In this document: one piece after another, positions 27,153-35,531 of the stretch
How the letters are laid out: every line of letters starts with the position of its first letter
Numbering within the stretch: position 1 is the stretch's first letter
Source of the DNA: Aliarcobacter sp.
GTDB lineage: Bacteria; Campylobacterota; Campylobacteria; Campylobacterales; Arcobacteraceae
Direction of reading: 5' to 3'
Assembly: GCA_017995775.1 (NCBI GenBank)
Contig: JAGOIF010000011.1
Coordinates: forward strand, 1-39,961
DNA: 39,961 bases
The notes under the pieces: generated by a model
Database searches by the model: none
Seen by the model: the letters and a program-made list of their open reading frames with translations, nothing else
Told to the model about the DNA's origin: nothing
Made by a program: the position numbers and the translations under genes

Positions 27153-27158
27153 TATAAT
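27153..27158 (+). promoter_or_regulatory. -10 box of the chemoreceptor gene
   Basis: TATAAT within a palindrome-like TTATATAATAA, 29 bases before the ATG at 27188. The mirrored TATATAATG on the other strand could serve ruvA, so the two divergent promoters may overlap. The ribosome site AAAGG is at 27174-27179. Confidence 0.45.
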
Positions 27159-27187
27159 AATTTCACTTAAACAAAAAGGTTGGTTCA

Positions 27188-29377
27188 ATGCTTGAATTAA
27201 TAACAAAAAAAATAAGTAACAAAATTATACTTGCGTTATTTATTTTGATGTCTTTTAGTAGTTTAACAATCATATTTGTTACTACTTCAAAAGTAACAGA
27301 AAATTCTATTGTGAAAACTAAAGAGAATTTAGAAATGCTAAATGCTGCAATGTTTCAAAGCTTAAGAAACGCTATGAGTACAGGAGATCCTGTTCAAATT
27401 GCTAATGCAGAAGAGAATGCAAGACAAATAAAAGGTGTAAAACAACTAACAGTTGCAAAAAGTGAAGCTTTAATGGAACTTTATCCTACTGATATCCCTT
27501 TTACAAAAGATGAAAAAGTTCTTACTACCTTTAAATCAAAAGAGCCTTTACTTTTACAAACAAAAGATGAAAATGGACATAATCTTCGAATGATTAAACC
27601 AATGGTTGCAGCAAAAGATTGTTTATTATGTCATGCAAACCAAGTTGAGGGTGATGTTATTGGTGTAATGGATTTAACTTTCTCATTAGATGAAAGCGAT
27701 TCACAAATTAAAAGTCTTGTTACTGAAATATCTATAGTTTCTATTCTTTTAGCTATTTTAACTATTGGTCTTATCTTTTTTATTGTTAAAAAAGCTACAA
27801 ATCCTATCGCAAAATTAAAAGATGGTTTTGAGAATCTACTTCATTCAAATGATACAAATATTACTTTAAATGTTGAATCAAAAGATGAAATTGCAGAAGT
27901 TGCTACATTGTTTAATTTATATATGAACAAAGTAAATGAAGGCTTAAAGCAAGATGAAAAAGTTATTGAAGAAGCAAGTGATGTTTTAGAAAAAACTGGA
28001 AATGGTTTTTTTGTATATAAAGTAGAGACAAAAGCATCAAATCAACATGTTGAAGATTTAAAAAATAAATTAAATTCAATGATTTTAAGTACAAAAGAGA
28101 CTTTAGATAAAATAAATGAAACACTAAGACATTACGCAGAATCTAAATATGATTTTAAAATAAATGATGAAGGTGTATATGGAAATTTAGGTTCTTTAAC
28201 TGCTGGAATTAAATTAGTAGGAAATAATACCTCTGAAATCTTAGCAATGATTATGAATACAGGTGATTCATTAAATGAAAGTACAAAAACACTTTCAGGA
28301 GCATCAGCTAATTTATCAACTTCTTCAAATCAACAAGCGGCATCTTTAGAAGAAACAGCAGCAGCTCTTGAAGAAATAACATCAACAATTCAAGCAAATA
28401 CACAAGCAACAATTAGAATGTCTCAATTAGCACAAAGTGTTACAAACTCAGCTAAAAACGGGCAAATTCTTGCAAACGAAACTGCTAAATCTATGGATGA
28501 TATAAATAAAGAAGTAAGCTCTATAAATGTAGCAATTGAAGTGATTGATCAAATAGCATTTCAAACAAACATTCTTTCACTTAATGCTGCTGTTGAAGCT
28601 GCAACTGCGGGAGAAGCTGGACGAGGATTTGCTGTTGTTGCAGCTGAAGTGCGAAATCTTGCAAGTAGAAGTGCTGATGCTGCTAAAGAGATTAAAAACA
28701 TTGTTGAAAATGCTAGTAAAAAAGCAAAAGAAGGGAAAAATATTTCTGATAATATGATTCAAGGTTATGAAGAATTAAATGAAAATATCTCTCAAACAAT
28801 TGCTACAATTAACAATGTTGCAAATGCATCAAAAGAGCAAGAAAGAGGAATCATTCAAATAAATGATGCTGTAAATACTCTAGATCAAGCTACTCAGAAA
28901 AATGCACAAGTTGCTGATCAAATTTCAATAATGGCTTCAAATATAGCAAATATGTCCAATTCTCTTGTAACTGCTGCATCAAGAGCCTCATTCTTAAAAG
29001 ACTCTCTTGATAAAGTTTGTGATGTTGATTTAGTTTATGATACGGCACTATTAAAAGTTGATTTATTAAATACTAAAGATAATGTTTACTCACAATTGGG
29101 TGATTTAAAAGCATTTAAAATTAAAGAAAATGTTAGTTTAGCACAATGGTTAAATCAACATACAAATTCAGGTAAAAAAGTTGATACTCAACTTATGAAT
29201 GAAATAGAAATTTTAAATAAAAAATTCCATGAAAATTTACAAAAACTTGTAGATGCAAATGCTAATAAAGAATCAAATGAGATTTTGAATAAAAAAGCTA
29301 AGGATCTTGAAAAAGATTCTTTAGATATATTTGAGAACTTAAATAATGTTAAAAAAGTTGCTTGTAAAAAAAGCTAA
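27188..29377 (+). CDS. Methyl-accepting chemotaxis protein with c-type haem sensor and degenerate CZB domain
   Basis: 729 residues. TM1 is at about 12-31, then a periplasmic DUF3365/Tll0287-like domain with one haem motif CLLCH (145-149), then TM2 at about 180-203, a HAMP domain (205-255), a helical linker, and the long methyl-accepting coiled coil. Its hairpin tip reads about 453-500 ([20 protein letters not shown], then [18 protein letters not shown]). It should pass a redox or gas signal to CheA-CheW. Residues about 614-690 resemble the zinc-binding CZB domain ([25 protein letters not shown]), but the His, Cys and first paired His ligands are changed; only the last His remains. No classic C-terminal CheR-binding pentapeptide is present. 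It ends in a strong terminator shared with the CheZ-like gene. Confidence 0.92.
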   Translation: MLELITKKISNKIILALFILMSFSSLTIIFVTTSKVTENSIVKTKENLEMLNAAMFQSLRNAMSTGDPVQIANAEENARQIKGVKQLTVAKSEALMELYPTDIPFTKDEKVLTTFKSKEPLLLQTKDENGHNLRMIKPMVAAKDCLLCHANQVEGDVIGVMDLTFSLDESDSQIKSLVTEISIVSILLAILTIGLIFFIVKKATNPIAKLKDGFENLLHSNDTNITLNVESKDEIAEVATLFNLYMNKVNEGLKQDEKVIEEASDVLEKTGNGFFVYKVETKASNQHVEDLKNKLNSMILSTKETLDKINETLRHYAESKYDFKINDEGVYGNLGSLTAGIKLVGNNTSEILAMIMNTGDSLNESTKTLSGASANLSTSSNQQAASLEETAAALEEITSTIQANTQATIRMSQLAQSVTNSAKNGQILANETAKSMDDINKEVSSINVAIEVIDQIAFQTNILSLNAAVEAATAGEAGRGFAVVAAEVRNLASRSADAAKEIKNIVENASKKAKEGKNISDNMIQGYEELNENISQTIATINNVANASKEQERGIIQINDAVNTLDQATQKNAQVADQISIMASNIANMSNSLVTAASRASFLKDSLDKVCDVDLVYDTALLKVDLLNTKDNVYSQLGDLKAFKIKENVSLAQWLNQHTNSGKKVDTQLMNEIEILNKKFHENLQKLVDANANKESNEILNKKAKDLEKDSLDIFENLNNVKKVACKKS

Positions 29378-29379
29378 AT

Positions 29380-29414
29380 AAAAAAGGCAGAAGAATAAAT
29401 CTTCTGCCTTTTTT
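29380..29414. terminator. Strong bidirectional terminator
   Basis: Perfect 15-bp inverted repeat (AAAAAAGGCAGAAGA / TCTTCTGCCTTTTTT) with a five-base loop, A- and T-tracts on both sides. It starts three bases after the chemoreceptor stop and serves the convergent CheZ-like gene as well. Confidence 0.92.
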
Positions 29415-29436
29415 CTAGAACAATTCTTCTATATAT

Positions 29437-29796
29437 CTAAGACTGCATTTGTGCTATTAAAAGCGCTAACTCTTCTTCACTCATAGCTTCTTCACTATCT
29501 TTTGCATCAATAGTCTTTGCACTTGAAGCAAGATTGTACTGAGCTTTATCAATACCGTTATTATCACAAACAAAATTTACGACTCTTTCTATTTTTTGTC
29601 TATGTAAATCTTGATTTTGAAGTAATCCAAAAATATCAGAAACAAGGTTTGTTATTTTTGTTTTTTTATGAAAAGGAACATCTAACTCAGAAATAATAGT
29701 ATTTATCATCTCTGTATTGTCATAAATCATTTCGGCATTATTTTCAGATTCTTTTATTACTTCACACAACTGTGTAATTAAATCTTCATATTTCAT
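29437..29796 (-). CDS. Small CheZ-like protein (candidate CheY-P phosphatase)
   Basis: 119 residues. The stretch FGLLQNQDLHRQKIERVVNFV (56-76) matches the active site of the CheY-P phosphatase CheZ, where E. coli has QDLTGQVIKRM; Asp63 and Gln67 fall on the catalytic Asp143 and Gln147. The rest is helical. The acidic C-terminal helix MSEEELALLIAQMQ (105-118), after a loose linker, resembles the CheY-docking tails of CheZ and the N-terminal helix of FliM (consensus like LSQDEIDALL). At about half the length of CheZ it lacks most of the long N-terminal hairpin. It converges on the chemoreceptor gene and is last in thiL-truD-this gene. Function is inferred from motifs only; not proven. Confidence 0.65.
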   Translation of the reverse strand: MKYEDLITQLCEVIKESENNAEMIYDNTEMINTIISELDVPFHKKTKITNLVSDIFGLLQNQDLHRQKIERVVNFVCDNNGIDKAQYNLASSAKTIDAKDSEEAMSEEELALLIAQMQS

Positions 29797-29822
29797 TTAT
29801 ATCCTTTTTTCTGATTATTTTT

Positions 29823-30890
29823 TTATTGATGAATTATTTCTGCAATTACTTCTGTTGCATATGAACCTTTTGGTAAGAAAAATTGTACTTCAAACCAGTT
29901 TTTATCTTCTTTATAGTTACTTGAAATATCTTCAGGAAAAACCCATGCAAATCTTCTTGCACCATCTTCACCTGTTTTTTCTTCATACTCTTTTTCTATT
30001 TCGTAAGCTAGACCTTCTGAATTTTTAACTCTTTTTCCACTTAAAAGTCCTGTTGGAACTCTATCTCTTTCACTAAACTTCAAAGATTCTTCTTCAAGGT
30101 TTTCAATTGTAAAAATTTTTCCAAAAGGATAATGAGAAAGTAAATCACCCGTCATTAATTTAAAAGGATGTTTTTGTTTTTTCATTTGTTTTACAACATC
30201 AAGTGGTAAGTTTAATCTTTGATAAATCTCTTTTGGTTCAAATGCGTCAATTAATTTTGATATTTCAATTCTTTTTGAAAGCCATGAATTAAAAAGATAA
30301 CTTTGATATGCATTAATATACATTTGCTTAAGATTTCTTCTTTTTTCTTTTAGTTTTCCATCAATGATATCTTTACCTTTTTTATAGTTATCACCTTCGA
30401 TTCCAAATCTTTGAAAACCAAAATAATTTGGAATTCCATAAGTTACAATCGAACCTAAAGCTTCTTCAATCTTTCTTTTTTCAATTGCTCCTACTCTTTT
30501 TAGTCTAATAAAAAATTTATTACCTTTTAGATGTCCTACTTTTATTTTGTTGTTGTGATAAGTAGTTTCAAGTATTTTTAGGTTTTCATTTTGAAAAGAT
30601 TTTAAAGCTTCTTCATATTTTCTATGAACTGAAATTGATTGAACAGTTAATGCATTTTTATCTTTTAAACCTGCGTATCCAAACTCTCGTGAACTGCAAT
30701 TTAAATATTTTGCTAATATTTCAATAGCATCCCAAGTGGCTAAATCTTTTTTTCTAATTTTCAAAACAAGATGCTCACCCTCCCCTGAAAATTCATAAAG
30801 TGGAATTTCTGTAACTACGAAATCATCTTTATTTTGTTTGAATACCACATCAATTTTTGTGTGATTTAAATATCTTTGTAACTGTTCCAA
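29823..30890 (-). CDS. truD: tRNA pseudouridine(13) synthase TruD
   Basis: 355 residues. Converts U13 of certain tRNAs to pseudouridine. N-terminal DFVVTEIPLYEFSGEGEHLVL; the catalytic Asp77 in FGYAGLKDKNALTVQ, the TruD signature; then the insertion region with NYFGFQRFGIEGDN and the YINAYQSYLFNSWLS segment. The protein is full length. The start is TTG at 30890 with AGGA six bases upstream. It follows thiL by 39 bases and precedes the CheZ-like gene by 26. Confidence 0.95.
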   Translation of the reverse strand: MEQLQRYLNHTKIDVVFKQNKDDFVVTEIPLYEFSGEGEHLVLKIRKKDLATWDAIEILAKYLNCSSREFGYAGLKDKNALTVQSISVHRKYEEALKSFQNENLKILETTYHNNKIKVGHLKGNKFFIRLKRVGAIEKRKIEEALGSIVTYGIPNYFGFQRFGIEGDNYKKGKDIIDGKLKEKRRNLKQMYINAYQSYLFNSWLSKRIEISKLIDAFEPKEIYQRLNLPLDVVKQMKKQKHPFKLMTGDLLSHYPFGKIFTIENLEEESLKFSERDRVPTGLLSGKRVKNSEGLAYEIEKEYEEKTGEDGARRFAWVFPEDISSNYKEDKNWFEVQFFLPKGSYATEVIAEIIHQ

Positions 30891-30929
30891 TATTTTTCCT
30901 TTTAGTATATGTTATTATTTATTGTGTGA

Positions 30930-31751
30930 TTAAAAATGATGATTATTAAATTTTGTGCTATATTTACCTTTTACTGCTTTTGCAAAAGGGTTTAATTTTA
31001 CTTTGTGTTTTAGTGCAATTTTTTTAATTTTTTCTAAGTATTTAGGATCAAATGAAAAAAGTATTTCATACTCTTCCCCTGATGTTCCAATGTCTTCATC
31101 AATATCATGAAAAAACTCAAATCCTAAATTATTTGCTTTTGATAATCTTTCAAGTTCAAAAAACAAACCATCAGAAATATCCATAGAAGTTGTTATAAAA
31201 GGTGCAATTTCATAAAAGAATTTTTGTTTTAATGTAGGTTTTATAAACTTTGAAGTCTTTGAAATCTCTTTGTTTTTTAAAAGTTTTTCTAAATCTTTTT
31301 TTGAAAATCCCAAAGTTCCTGTATAACAAAGAATATCACCTTTGTTCATAGTGTTTCTATAAATAGGTTTTGAGGTTTTTGAAATAATAGTAATAGAAAT
31401 ATCAAGTTTTTCATTTGATATTGTATCTCCACCTATTATCTCGATTCCAAACTCAAGGGCTGCTTTTTTAAAGCCTTTTGATAAATTTTTCAAATCATCA
31501 TTCGTATAAGATTTTGGAATAGCTACACTTAAGAGTGCATATTTAGGTACTGCATTCATTACAATAGCATCAGAAATATTAACAATCATTGATTTATAAG
31601 CAATCTGCTTTAAAGTCATCCACTCTTTTTTAAAATGCACATTTTCAAAAAATGCATCCATTGAGTAAACATACCCATCAATAACCGCACCATCGTCGCC
31701 TATAAACTTACTATTTGAAAATTGTTTTATAAAATATTCTTCTTTATTCAT
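30930..31751 (-). CDS. thiL: Thiamine-monophosphate kinase
   Basis: 273 residues, shorter than the about 325 of E. coli but usual for Campylobacterota. Phosphorylates thiamine monophosphate to the active diphosphate. Motifs: FIGDDGAVI at the start, DAFFENVHF, ISDAIVMNAVPKYALL, EIIGGDTISN, CYTGTLGFSKKDL, SMDISDGLFFEL and SGEEYEILF. All fit the AIR-synthase-like fold; the C-terminal part is abbreviated. No ribosome-binding site precedes the ATG; an extended -10 (TGCTATAAT) ends five bases before it, so the mRNA is probably leaderless. First gene of thiL-truD-CheZ-like. Confidence 0.93.
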   Translation of the reverse strand: MNKEEYFIKQFSNSKFIGDDGAVIDGYVYSMDAFFENVHFKKEWMTLKQIAYKSMIVNISDAIVMNAVPKYALLSVAIPKSYTNDDLKNLSKGFKKAALEFGIEIIGGDTISNEKLDISITIISKTSKPIYRNTMNKGDILCYTGTLGFSKKDLEKLLKNKEISKTSKFIKPTLKQKFFYEIAPFITTSMDISDGLFFELERLSKANNLGFEFFHDIDEDIGTSGEEYEILFSFDPKYLEKIKKIALKHKVKLNPFAKAVKGKYSTKFNNHHF

Positions 31752-31756
31752 TCATT

Positions 31757-31765
31757 ATTATAGCA
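31757..31765 (-). promoter_or_regulatory. Extended -10 promoter placed for a leaderless thiL mRNA
   Basis: On the minus strand TGC followed by a perfect TATAAT (31762-31757), then five bases and the ATG at 31751. No Shine-Dalgarno can be fitted. An ATG at 31755 leads to a stop after two codons and is not the start. Confidence 0.6.
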
Positions 31766-31801
31766 AAGATGTTCAAAAAATATTTATATTTTATAAAATT
31801 T

Positions 31802-31836
31802 AATAAAGAGGATAAAATACATCCTCTTTATTTTTT
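31802..31836 (+). terminator. Strong hairpin with T-tract between divergent promoters
   Basis: Perfect 12-bp inverted repeat AATAAAGAGGAT / ATCCTCTTTATT, seven-base loop, T-tract to 31836. It has all marks of a plus-strand terminator, but the gene upstream (thiL) points away. It may insulate the superoxide reductase promoter, end an unseen short transcript, or be a relic. Confidence 0.65.
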
Positions 31837-31849
31837 ATCTAAGTTATAG

Positions 31850-31855
31850 TACAAT
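31850..31855 (+). promoter_or_regulatory. -10 box of the superoxide reductase gene
   Basis: TACAAT at 31850-31855, preceded by an overlapping TATAGT. Transcription would begin near 31862, giving a leader of about 27 nt; AGGAGA at about 31880-31885 precedes the ATG at 31889. Confidence 0.5.
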
Positions 31856-31888
31856 ACTGTTTTTAAAAATAATTTATTAGGAGACACT

Positions 31889-32275
31889 ATGCCAAAAATT
31901 AACAAATATGTTGATATTGATACTGTAGAAAGAGAAGCAAAAAAAGATTTAATTGATAGACACAGTCCATTTATTCACTGTGCTGCAACTGCAAAAGCAG
32001 GAGAGCCATTTGAAGTAACTGTTAAAATGGGTAATGAATATTCTCATCCAGATGATTTTGATCATTATATTGAATCTGTAACATTATACAACGGTGATGT
32101 TAAACTAGCTAAAGCAACTTATGTTCCAGGAACTTTAGGAAATGTTAAAGCTCATAATACAACTACATTTACAATTATTCCAACTGGAAAAAAATTAAAC
32201 TTAGTAGCTCATGGTTACTGTACAAAACATGGTATCTGGGAAGGTACTCCAGTAGAAGTATCAGTAGCTGAATAA
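31889..32275 (+). CDS. Superoxide reductase (neelaredoxin / desulfoferrodoxin family, one-iron type)
   Basis: 128 residues. Reduces superoxide to peroxide at a ferrous Fe(His)4Cys centre, without making oxygen. All five iron ligands are visible: His25 (RHSPF), His53 and His59 (SHPDDFDHYI), Cys111 and His114 (YCTKHGIWE). There is no N-terminal rubredoxin-like Fe(Cys)4 domain, so it is the class II, neelaredoxin-like form. The usual lysine next to the first His (EKH) is Arg24 here, with Asp23 in place of Glu. Monocistronic: its own promoter, a strong AGGAGA ribosome site, and a terminator. It suits a microaerophile's defence against oxygen. Confidence 0.93.
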   Translation: MPKINKYVDIDTVEREAKKDLIDRHSPFIHCAATAKAGEPFEVTVKMGNEYSHPDDFDHYIESVTLYNGDVKLAKATYVPGTLGNVKAHNTTTFTIIPTGKKLNLVAHGYCTKHGIWEGTPVEVSVAE

Positions 32276-32296
32276 GCTCTAAACCATACTCTATCG

Positions 32297-32331
32297 AAAA
32301 GGTAAGAGATTTTTGTCTCTTACCTTTTTTT
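32297..32331 (+). terminator. Intrinsic terminator of the superoxide reductase gene
   Basis: 13-bp stem (AAAAGGTAAGAGA / TCTCTTACCTTTT), six-base loop, then T-tract to 32331, about 20 bases past the stop. Confidence 0.92.
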
Positions 32332-32415
32332 ATTATAGTACAATCTTGGTACACAGAGTATTTTTAATATAAAATTTTACGTTAATTAAATTTTACACTC
32401 TCATTCTAAACTAAC

Positions 32416-32832
32416 TTATCGTAATTTTACACTATACCCTTGTATAACATCTTCTATTGAAGAAATTAACTCTTCAAAATCAATTGGTTTTACTAAAAAA
32501 CCATTTGCTTGTAAGGGAATACATTCTAATAATATTTTTCTATCATCATTCGCAGAAAGAAAGATAAAATCACAATTTCTATCAATCTTTTTTATCTCTT
32601 TTATCATTTCAATACCATTTAAATTTGGCATATTTATATCTGTAATTATTAAATCTATATTATTTTCTTTAAACTTATTTAAGCCATCTTGTCCATCAAC
32701 AGCAATAATTATATTAGCAAAAATTATTGACAATACATTAGAAGTAGATTCCCTATTTTCTGCATTATCCTCAACATAAAGTAAATTTATATTCTTTGAA
32801 TATTCTAATATTTTATTTATTCTTTCTTTCAT
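32416..32832 (-). CDS. Free-standing response-regulator receiver domain (recent duplicate)
   Basis: 138 residues, a single CheY-like receiver with no output domain. Acid pair Glu21-Asp22, phospho-acceptor Asp65 (IITDINMPN), Ser93 and Lys115 are present, so it should accept phosphate. Residues 1-125 differ by only eight or so positions from the receiver of the EAL protein at 33534, and the DNA is about 97% identical over 399 bp (32461-32859 against 35160-35558), including the ribosome site and bases before it. Past the repeat the sequence ends quickly in VIQGYSVKLR. It is the last gene of the kinase / EAL / OmpR-like run, 31 bases after the OmpR-like gene. Possible roles are phosphate sink or diffusible messenger of the same kinase; this is inference. 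Confidence 0.88.
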   Translation of the reverse strand: MKERINKILEYSKNINLLYVEDNAENRESTSNVLSIIFANIIIAVDGQDGLNKFKENNIDLIITDINMPNLNGIEMIKEIKKIDRNCDFIFLSANDDRKILLECIPLQANGFLVKPIDFEELISSIEDVIQGYSVKLR

Positions 32833-32859
32833 TTTAAACCTATTTTTCTTTTATATTAA
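32461..32859. repeat. Direct repeat copy A (399 bp) of a receiver-domain segment
   Basis: Near-identical to 35160-35558 with a constant offset of 2699 and about a dozen mismatches. It covers most of the receiver, its start codon and about 27 bases upstream. The mismatches cluster near the receiver's N-terminal codons. Confidence 0.95.
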
Positions 32860-32863
32860 TTTT

Positions 32864-33523
32864 TTAGAAAATTAATTTGTATCCATATCCATACTCAGTT
32901 ACTAAATATTTTGGTTCTAAACCATCATCATTTAATTTTATTCTAATATTTTTCACATGATAATCTAAAGATCTTGATGAACTTAAACTAGATAAAGATT
33001 CACACAATAAATCTCTTGTTAATGGTTTATTTTTATTATTAATCAATTTTTCTAAAATCTCAAATTCTATTTTTGTAAGATTTAATTGTTTTGAATTATA
33101 GTAAATACAATTATTTTTTATTTCAAATACTTTTTCATCTGTATTTACAAAAGAAGGTTTTTTTCTTAAATGTATTCTAATTCTGACTTCAAGTTCTTCT
33201 AAATATATAGGCTTAATCATATAATCAATTGCTCCTAGTTGAAAAGCATATAGTTTACTTTTTTTATCTGATCTTGCACTTATTATAATTATTGGAATAT
33301 CCAAATTATTAATTTGAGCATATTTTAATATTTCATAACCACTAAAATCAGGAAGACCTAAATCAAGGATAATAATATCAAATGAATATATACTCAAATT
33401 TGATAAAGCATCAGTTACTGTGGTTTGAGCAGAAACTTTATAATCATACTCCTCTAAAAATTCTTTTAACAAGAGAAGTGTATCTTCGTCATCTTCTATT
33501 AATAATAATTTATTTTTAATCAA
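32864..33523 (-). CDS. OmpR/PhoB-family response regulator
   Basis: 219 residues. A receiver at 1-120 with Glu10-Asp11-Asp12 pocket and phospho-acceptor Asp54 (IIILDLGLPDFSG) and Lys in YMIKPIYLEEL. A winged-helix DNA-binding domain follows at about 128-219 (TKIEFEILEKLINN, then RSLDYHVKNIRIKL and YGYGYKLIF). It should bind promoter repeats when phosphorylated. It lies between the two receiver-copy genes of the same operon, ten bases after the EAL gene, so it is probably a second output of the histidine kinase at 35539-37319. Confidence 0.93.
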   Translation of the reverse strand: MIKNKLLLIEDDEDTLLLLKEFLEEYDYKVSAQTTVTDALSNLSIYSFDIIILDLGLPDFSGYEILKYAQINNLDIPIIIISARSDKKSKLYAFQLGAIDYMIKPIYLEELEVRIRIHLRKKPSFVNTDEKVFEIKNNCIYYNSKQLNLTKIEFEILEKLINNKNKPLTRDLLCESLSSLSSSRSLDYHVKNIRIKLNDDGLEPKYLVTEYGYGYKLIF

Positions 33524-33533
33524 AATTTTCCTT

Positions 33534-35531
33534 TTATATTATTTTCAAAGAAATAGGTTTTCCAAAATAATAACCTTGTGAATAATCAACACCAATTTCA
33601 TTTAAAATATTAAAAATTGCTTCATTTTCTACAAATTCCCCAACGGTTTTAATATTTTGTTTTTTTGCAAAGGCAACTATTGTTTCTACTAAATCTCTAC
33701 TAAATACATCTGTTTGTATATTTTTTATTAATGATCCATCTATTTTTATAATATCAGGTTCAAATTCAAGGATTCTTTCAAAATTTGAATAACCTGCTCC
33801 AAAATCATCAATTGCGATTTGCACACCTTTATTTTTTATTTCTTTTATGAATCTTTTTATTACATCAAAATCTTTAACATTCTCATCTTCTAAAAGTTCA
33901 AATATAACTCTATGTGCATTTTCTTTGTGATTTTTAAGTAAGCTGAATATTTCTAATCTTGTTTGCTCTTTTTCTAAATCTGAAAAGGAAATATTAACAG
34001 AGAGTTCTGCTTTAATAGATTCTAAGATTTTAAAAGAATTTTCTAAAACTCTATGGGTAATTTTATTATAGTAATTTCCTTTTTTAGATATTTCTAAAAA
34101 GTGAAAAGGTGAAATTACATTTTCATTTTCATCAATTAATCTTACTAAAGATTCATATTTTTCTATCTCTTTTGTTTTATTATTTATAATTGGTTGGAAA
34201 TATGAAACTATTTTATAATTATCAAGAGCAATTTTTACAGTTTTAATCATCTCAAGATTATATTTTGCTTCTTTTGAAGCAACTATTGAACTATCATTTG
34301 AAAAACTTATTGCATTTTTTTCTTTTATTGCATTTTCAAGTCCAGTTACACAATCTTCATATAACATGTATTTTCCGATTCCATAACTAAGTGTTATACT
34401 TAAATCAAACTCTAAATCATCAACTTTTAAATTAGAATTTTTTACATTATCTATAAATTGATTTAAATATTCTTGTAGATTAAAATCTAGATTATTCAAG
34501 TTATCAAATTTCATCAATAAGCCGAATCGACCATTTCCCAAAGTATAAACATTTTCAAATTTATACTCAAATGCATACTCAGATGGTAAATAAGAAAGTA
34601 AATTAAAAGCAAAAGTATTTTCTATTTGACCCATAATTATATTGGTATAAAATTTTTCAAATATTTCAAATTCATCTATTTGTAATAAAACTAAAATCGA
34701 AAAATTATTTTCTTCAATTTGCTCAAATAAATATTTTTTATCATCAACTGAAGAATTAAGATTACTTCTTATTGTTATATATTCAACAATTTCACCTTTA
34801 ATATTTCTAATAGGAGTAATTATAGTTTTTATATAATAAGTACTTCCGCTTTTTGATTTATTCTTAAGTACTCCTTCCCACACCTTTTCTTTAACTTTAA
34901 TGGTATTCCAAATATCTTCATAAAGTTCATCTGGGTTTTCAAAATGTCTTATTACACGGTGAGTTTTATGCAAAAGTTCTTCTCTTTTATATCCACTAAT
35001 TTTGCAAAAATTATCATTTACATATGTTATTTCACCATTTGTATTTGTTTTAGAAATTATATTATTTTTATCAATTAAAGCTAAATATTGTTCATTATAA
35101 TATTCATTATTTTTAGACTCATGTAAAAGCTGTATTTTTTCAATAATTTCTTCAATCAAAGAAATTAACTCTTCAAAATCAAGTGGTTTTACTAAAAAAC
35201 CATTTGCTTGTAAGGGAATACATTCTAATAATATTTTTCTATCATCATTCGCAGAAAGAAAGATAAAATCACAATTTCTATCAATCTTTTTTATCTCTTT
35301 TATCATTTCAATACCATTTAAATTTGGCATATTTATATCTGTAATTATTAAATCTATATTATTTTCTTTAAACTTATTTAAGCCATCTTGTCCATCAACA
35401 GCAATAATTATGTTAGCAAAAATTATTGACAATATATTAGAAGTAGATTGCCTATTTTCTGCATTATCTTCAACATAAAGAAGATTCATGTTCTTTGAAT
35501 ATTCTAATATTTTATTTATTCTTTCTTTCAT
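33534..35531 (-). CDS. Response regulator: receiver-PAS-degenerate GGDEF-EAL (c-di-GMP phosphodiesterase candidate)
   Basis: 665 residues. A receiver at 1-125 (Asp65 phospho-acceptor) is followed by a PAS domain at about 150-255 (NGEITYVNDNFCKISGY, then PITPIRNIKGE-type PAC end). A GGDEF domain at about 270-410 is degenerate: the GGDEF site reads GNGRF, so it cannot make c-di-GMP but might bind GTP. The EAL domain (about 415-655) has YESLVRL in place of EAL, Asn in LSVNISF, Glu in FELLEDE, DDFGAGYS, Lys in IIKIDGS, Glu in VGEFVE and QGYYFGKP. The residues for metal and catalysis are thus present, and it should cleave c-di-GMP. The receiver puts this under the adjoining histidine kinase. Its first 399 bp are repeated downstream at 32461-32859. 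Confidence 0.92.
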   Translation of the reverse strand: MKERINKILEYSKNMNLLYVEDNAENRQSTSNILSIIFANIIIAVDGQDGLNKFKENNIDLIITDINMPNLNGIEMIKEIKKIDRNCDFIFLSANDDRKILLECIPLQANGFLVKPLDFEELISLIEEIIEKIQLLHESKNNEYYNEQYLALIDKNNIISKTNTNGEITYVNDNFCKISGYKREELLHKTHRVIRHFENPDELYEDIWNTIKVKEKVWEGVLKNKSKSGSTYYIKTIITPIRNIKGEIVEYITIRSNLNSSVDDKKYLFEQIEENNFSILVLLQIDEFEIFEKFYTNIIMGQIENTFAFNLLSYLPSEYAFEYKFENVYTLGNGRFGLLMKFDNLNNLDFNLQEYLNQFIDNVKNSNLKVDDLEFDLSITLSYGIGKYMLYEDCVTGLENAIKEKNAISFSNDSSIVASKEAKYNLEMIKTVKIALDNYKIVSYFQPIINNKTKEIEKYESLVRLIDENENVISPFHFLEISKKGNYYNKITHRVLENSFKILESIKAELSVNISFSDLEKEQTRLEIFSLLKNHKENAHRVIFELLEDENVKDFDVIKRFIKEIKNKGVQIAIDDFGAGYSNFERILEFEPDIIKIDGSLIKNIQTDVFSRDLVETIVAFAKKQNIKTVGEFVENEAIFNILNEIGVDYSQGYYFGKPISLKII

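Noticed and set aside
28577-28762. Minus-strand frame inside the chemoreceptor
   Set aside because: Lies across the most conserved signalling tip; Ser-rich shadow sequence.
31752-31888. Thiamine-diphosphate riboswitch before thiL
   Set aside because: The promoter lies directly on the start codon, leaving no leader, and no TPP-box sequence is seen.
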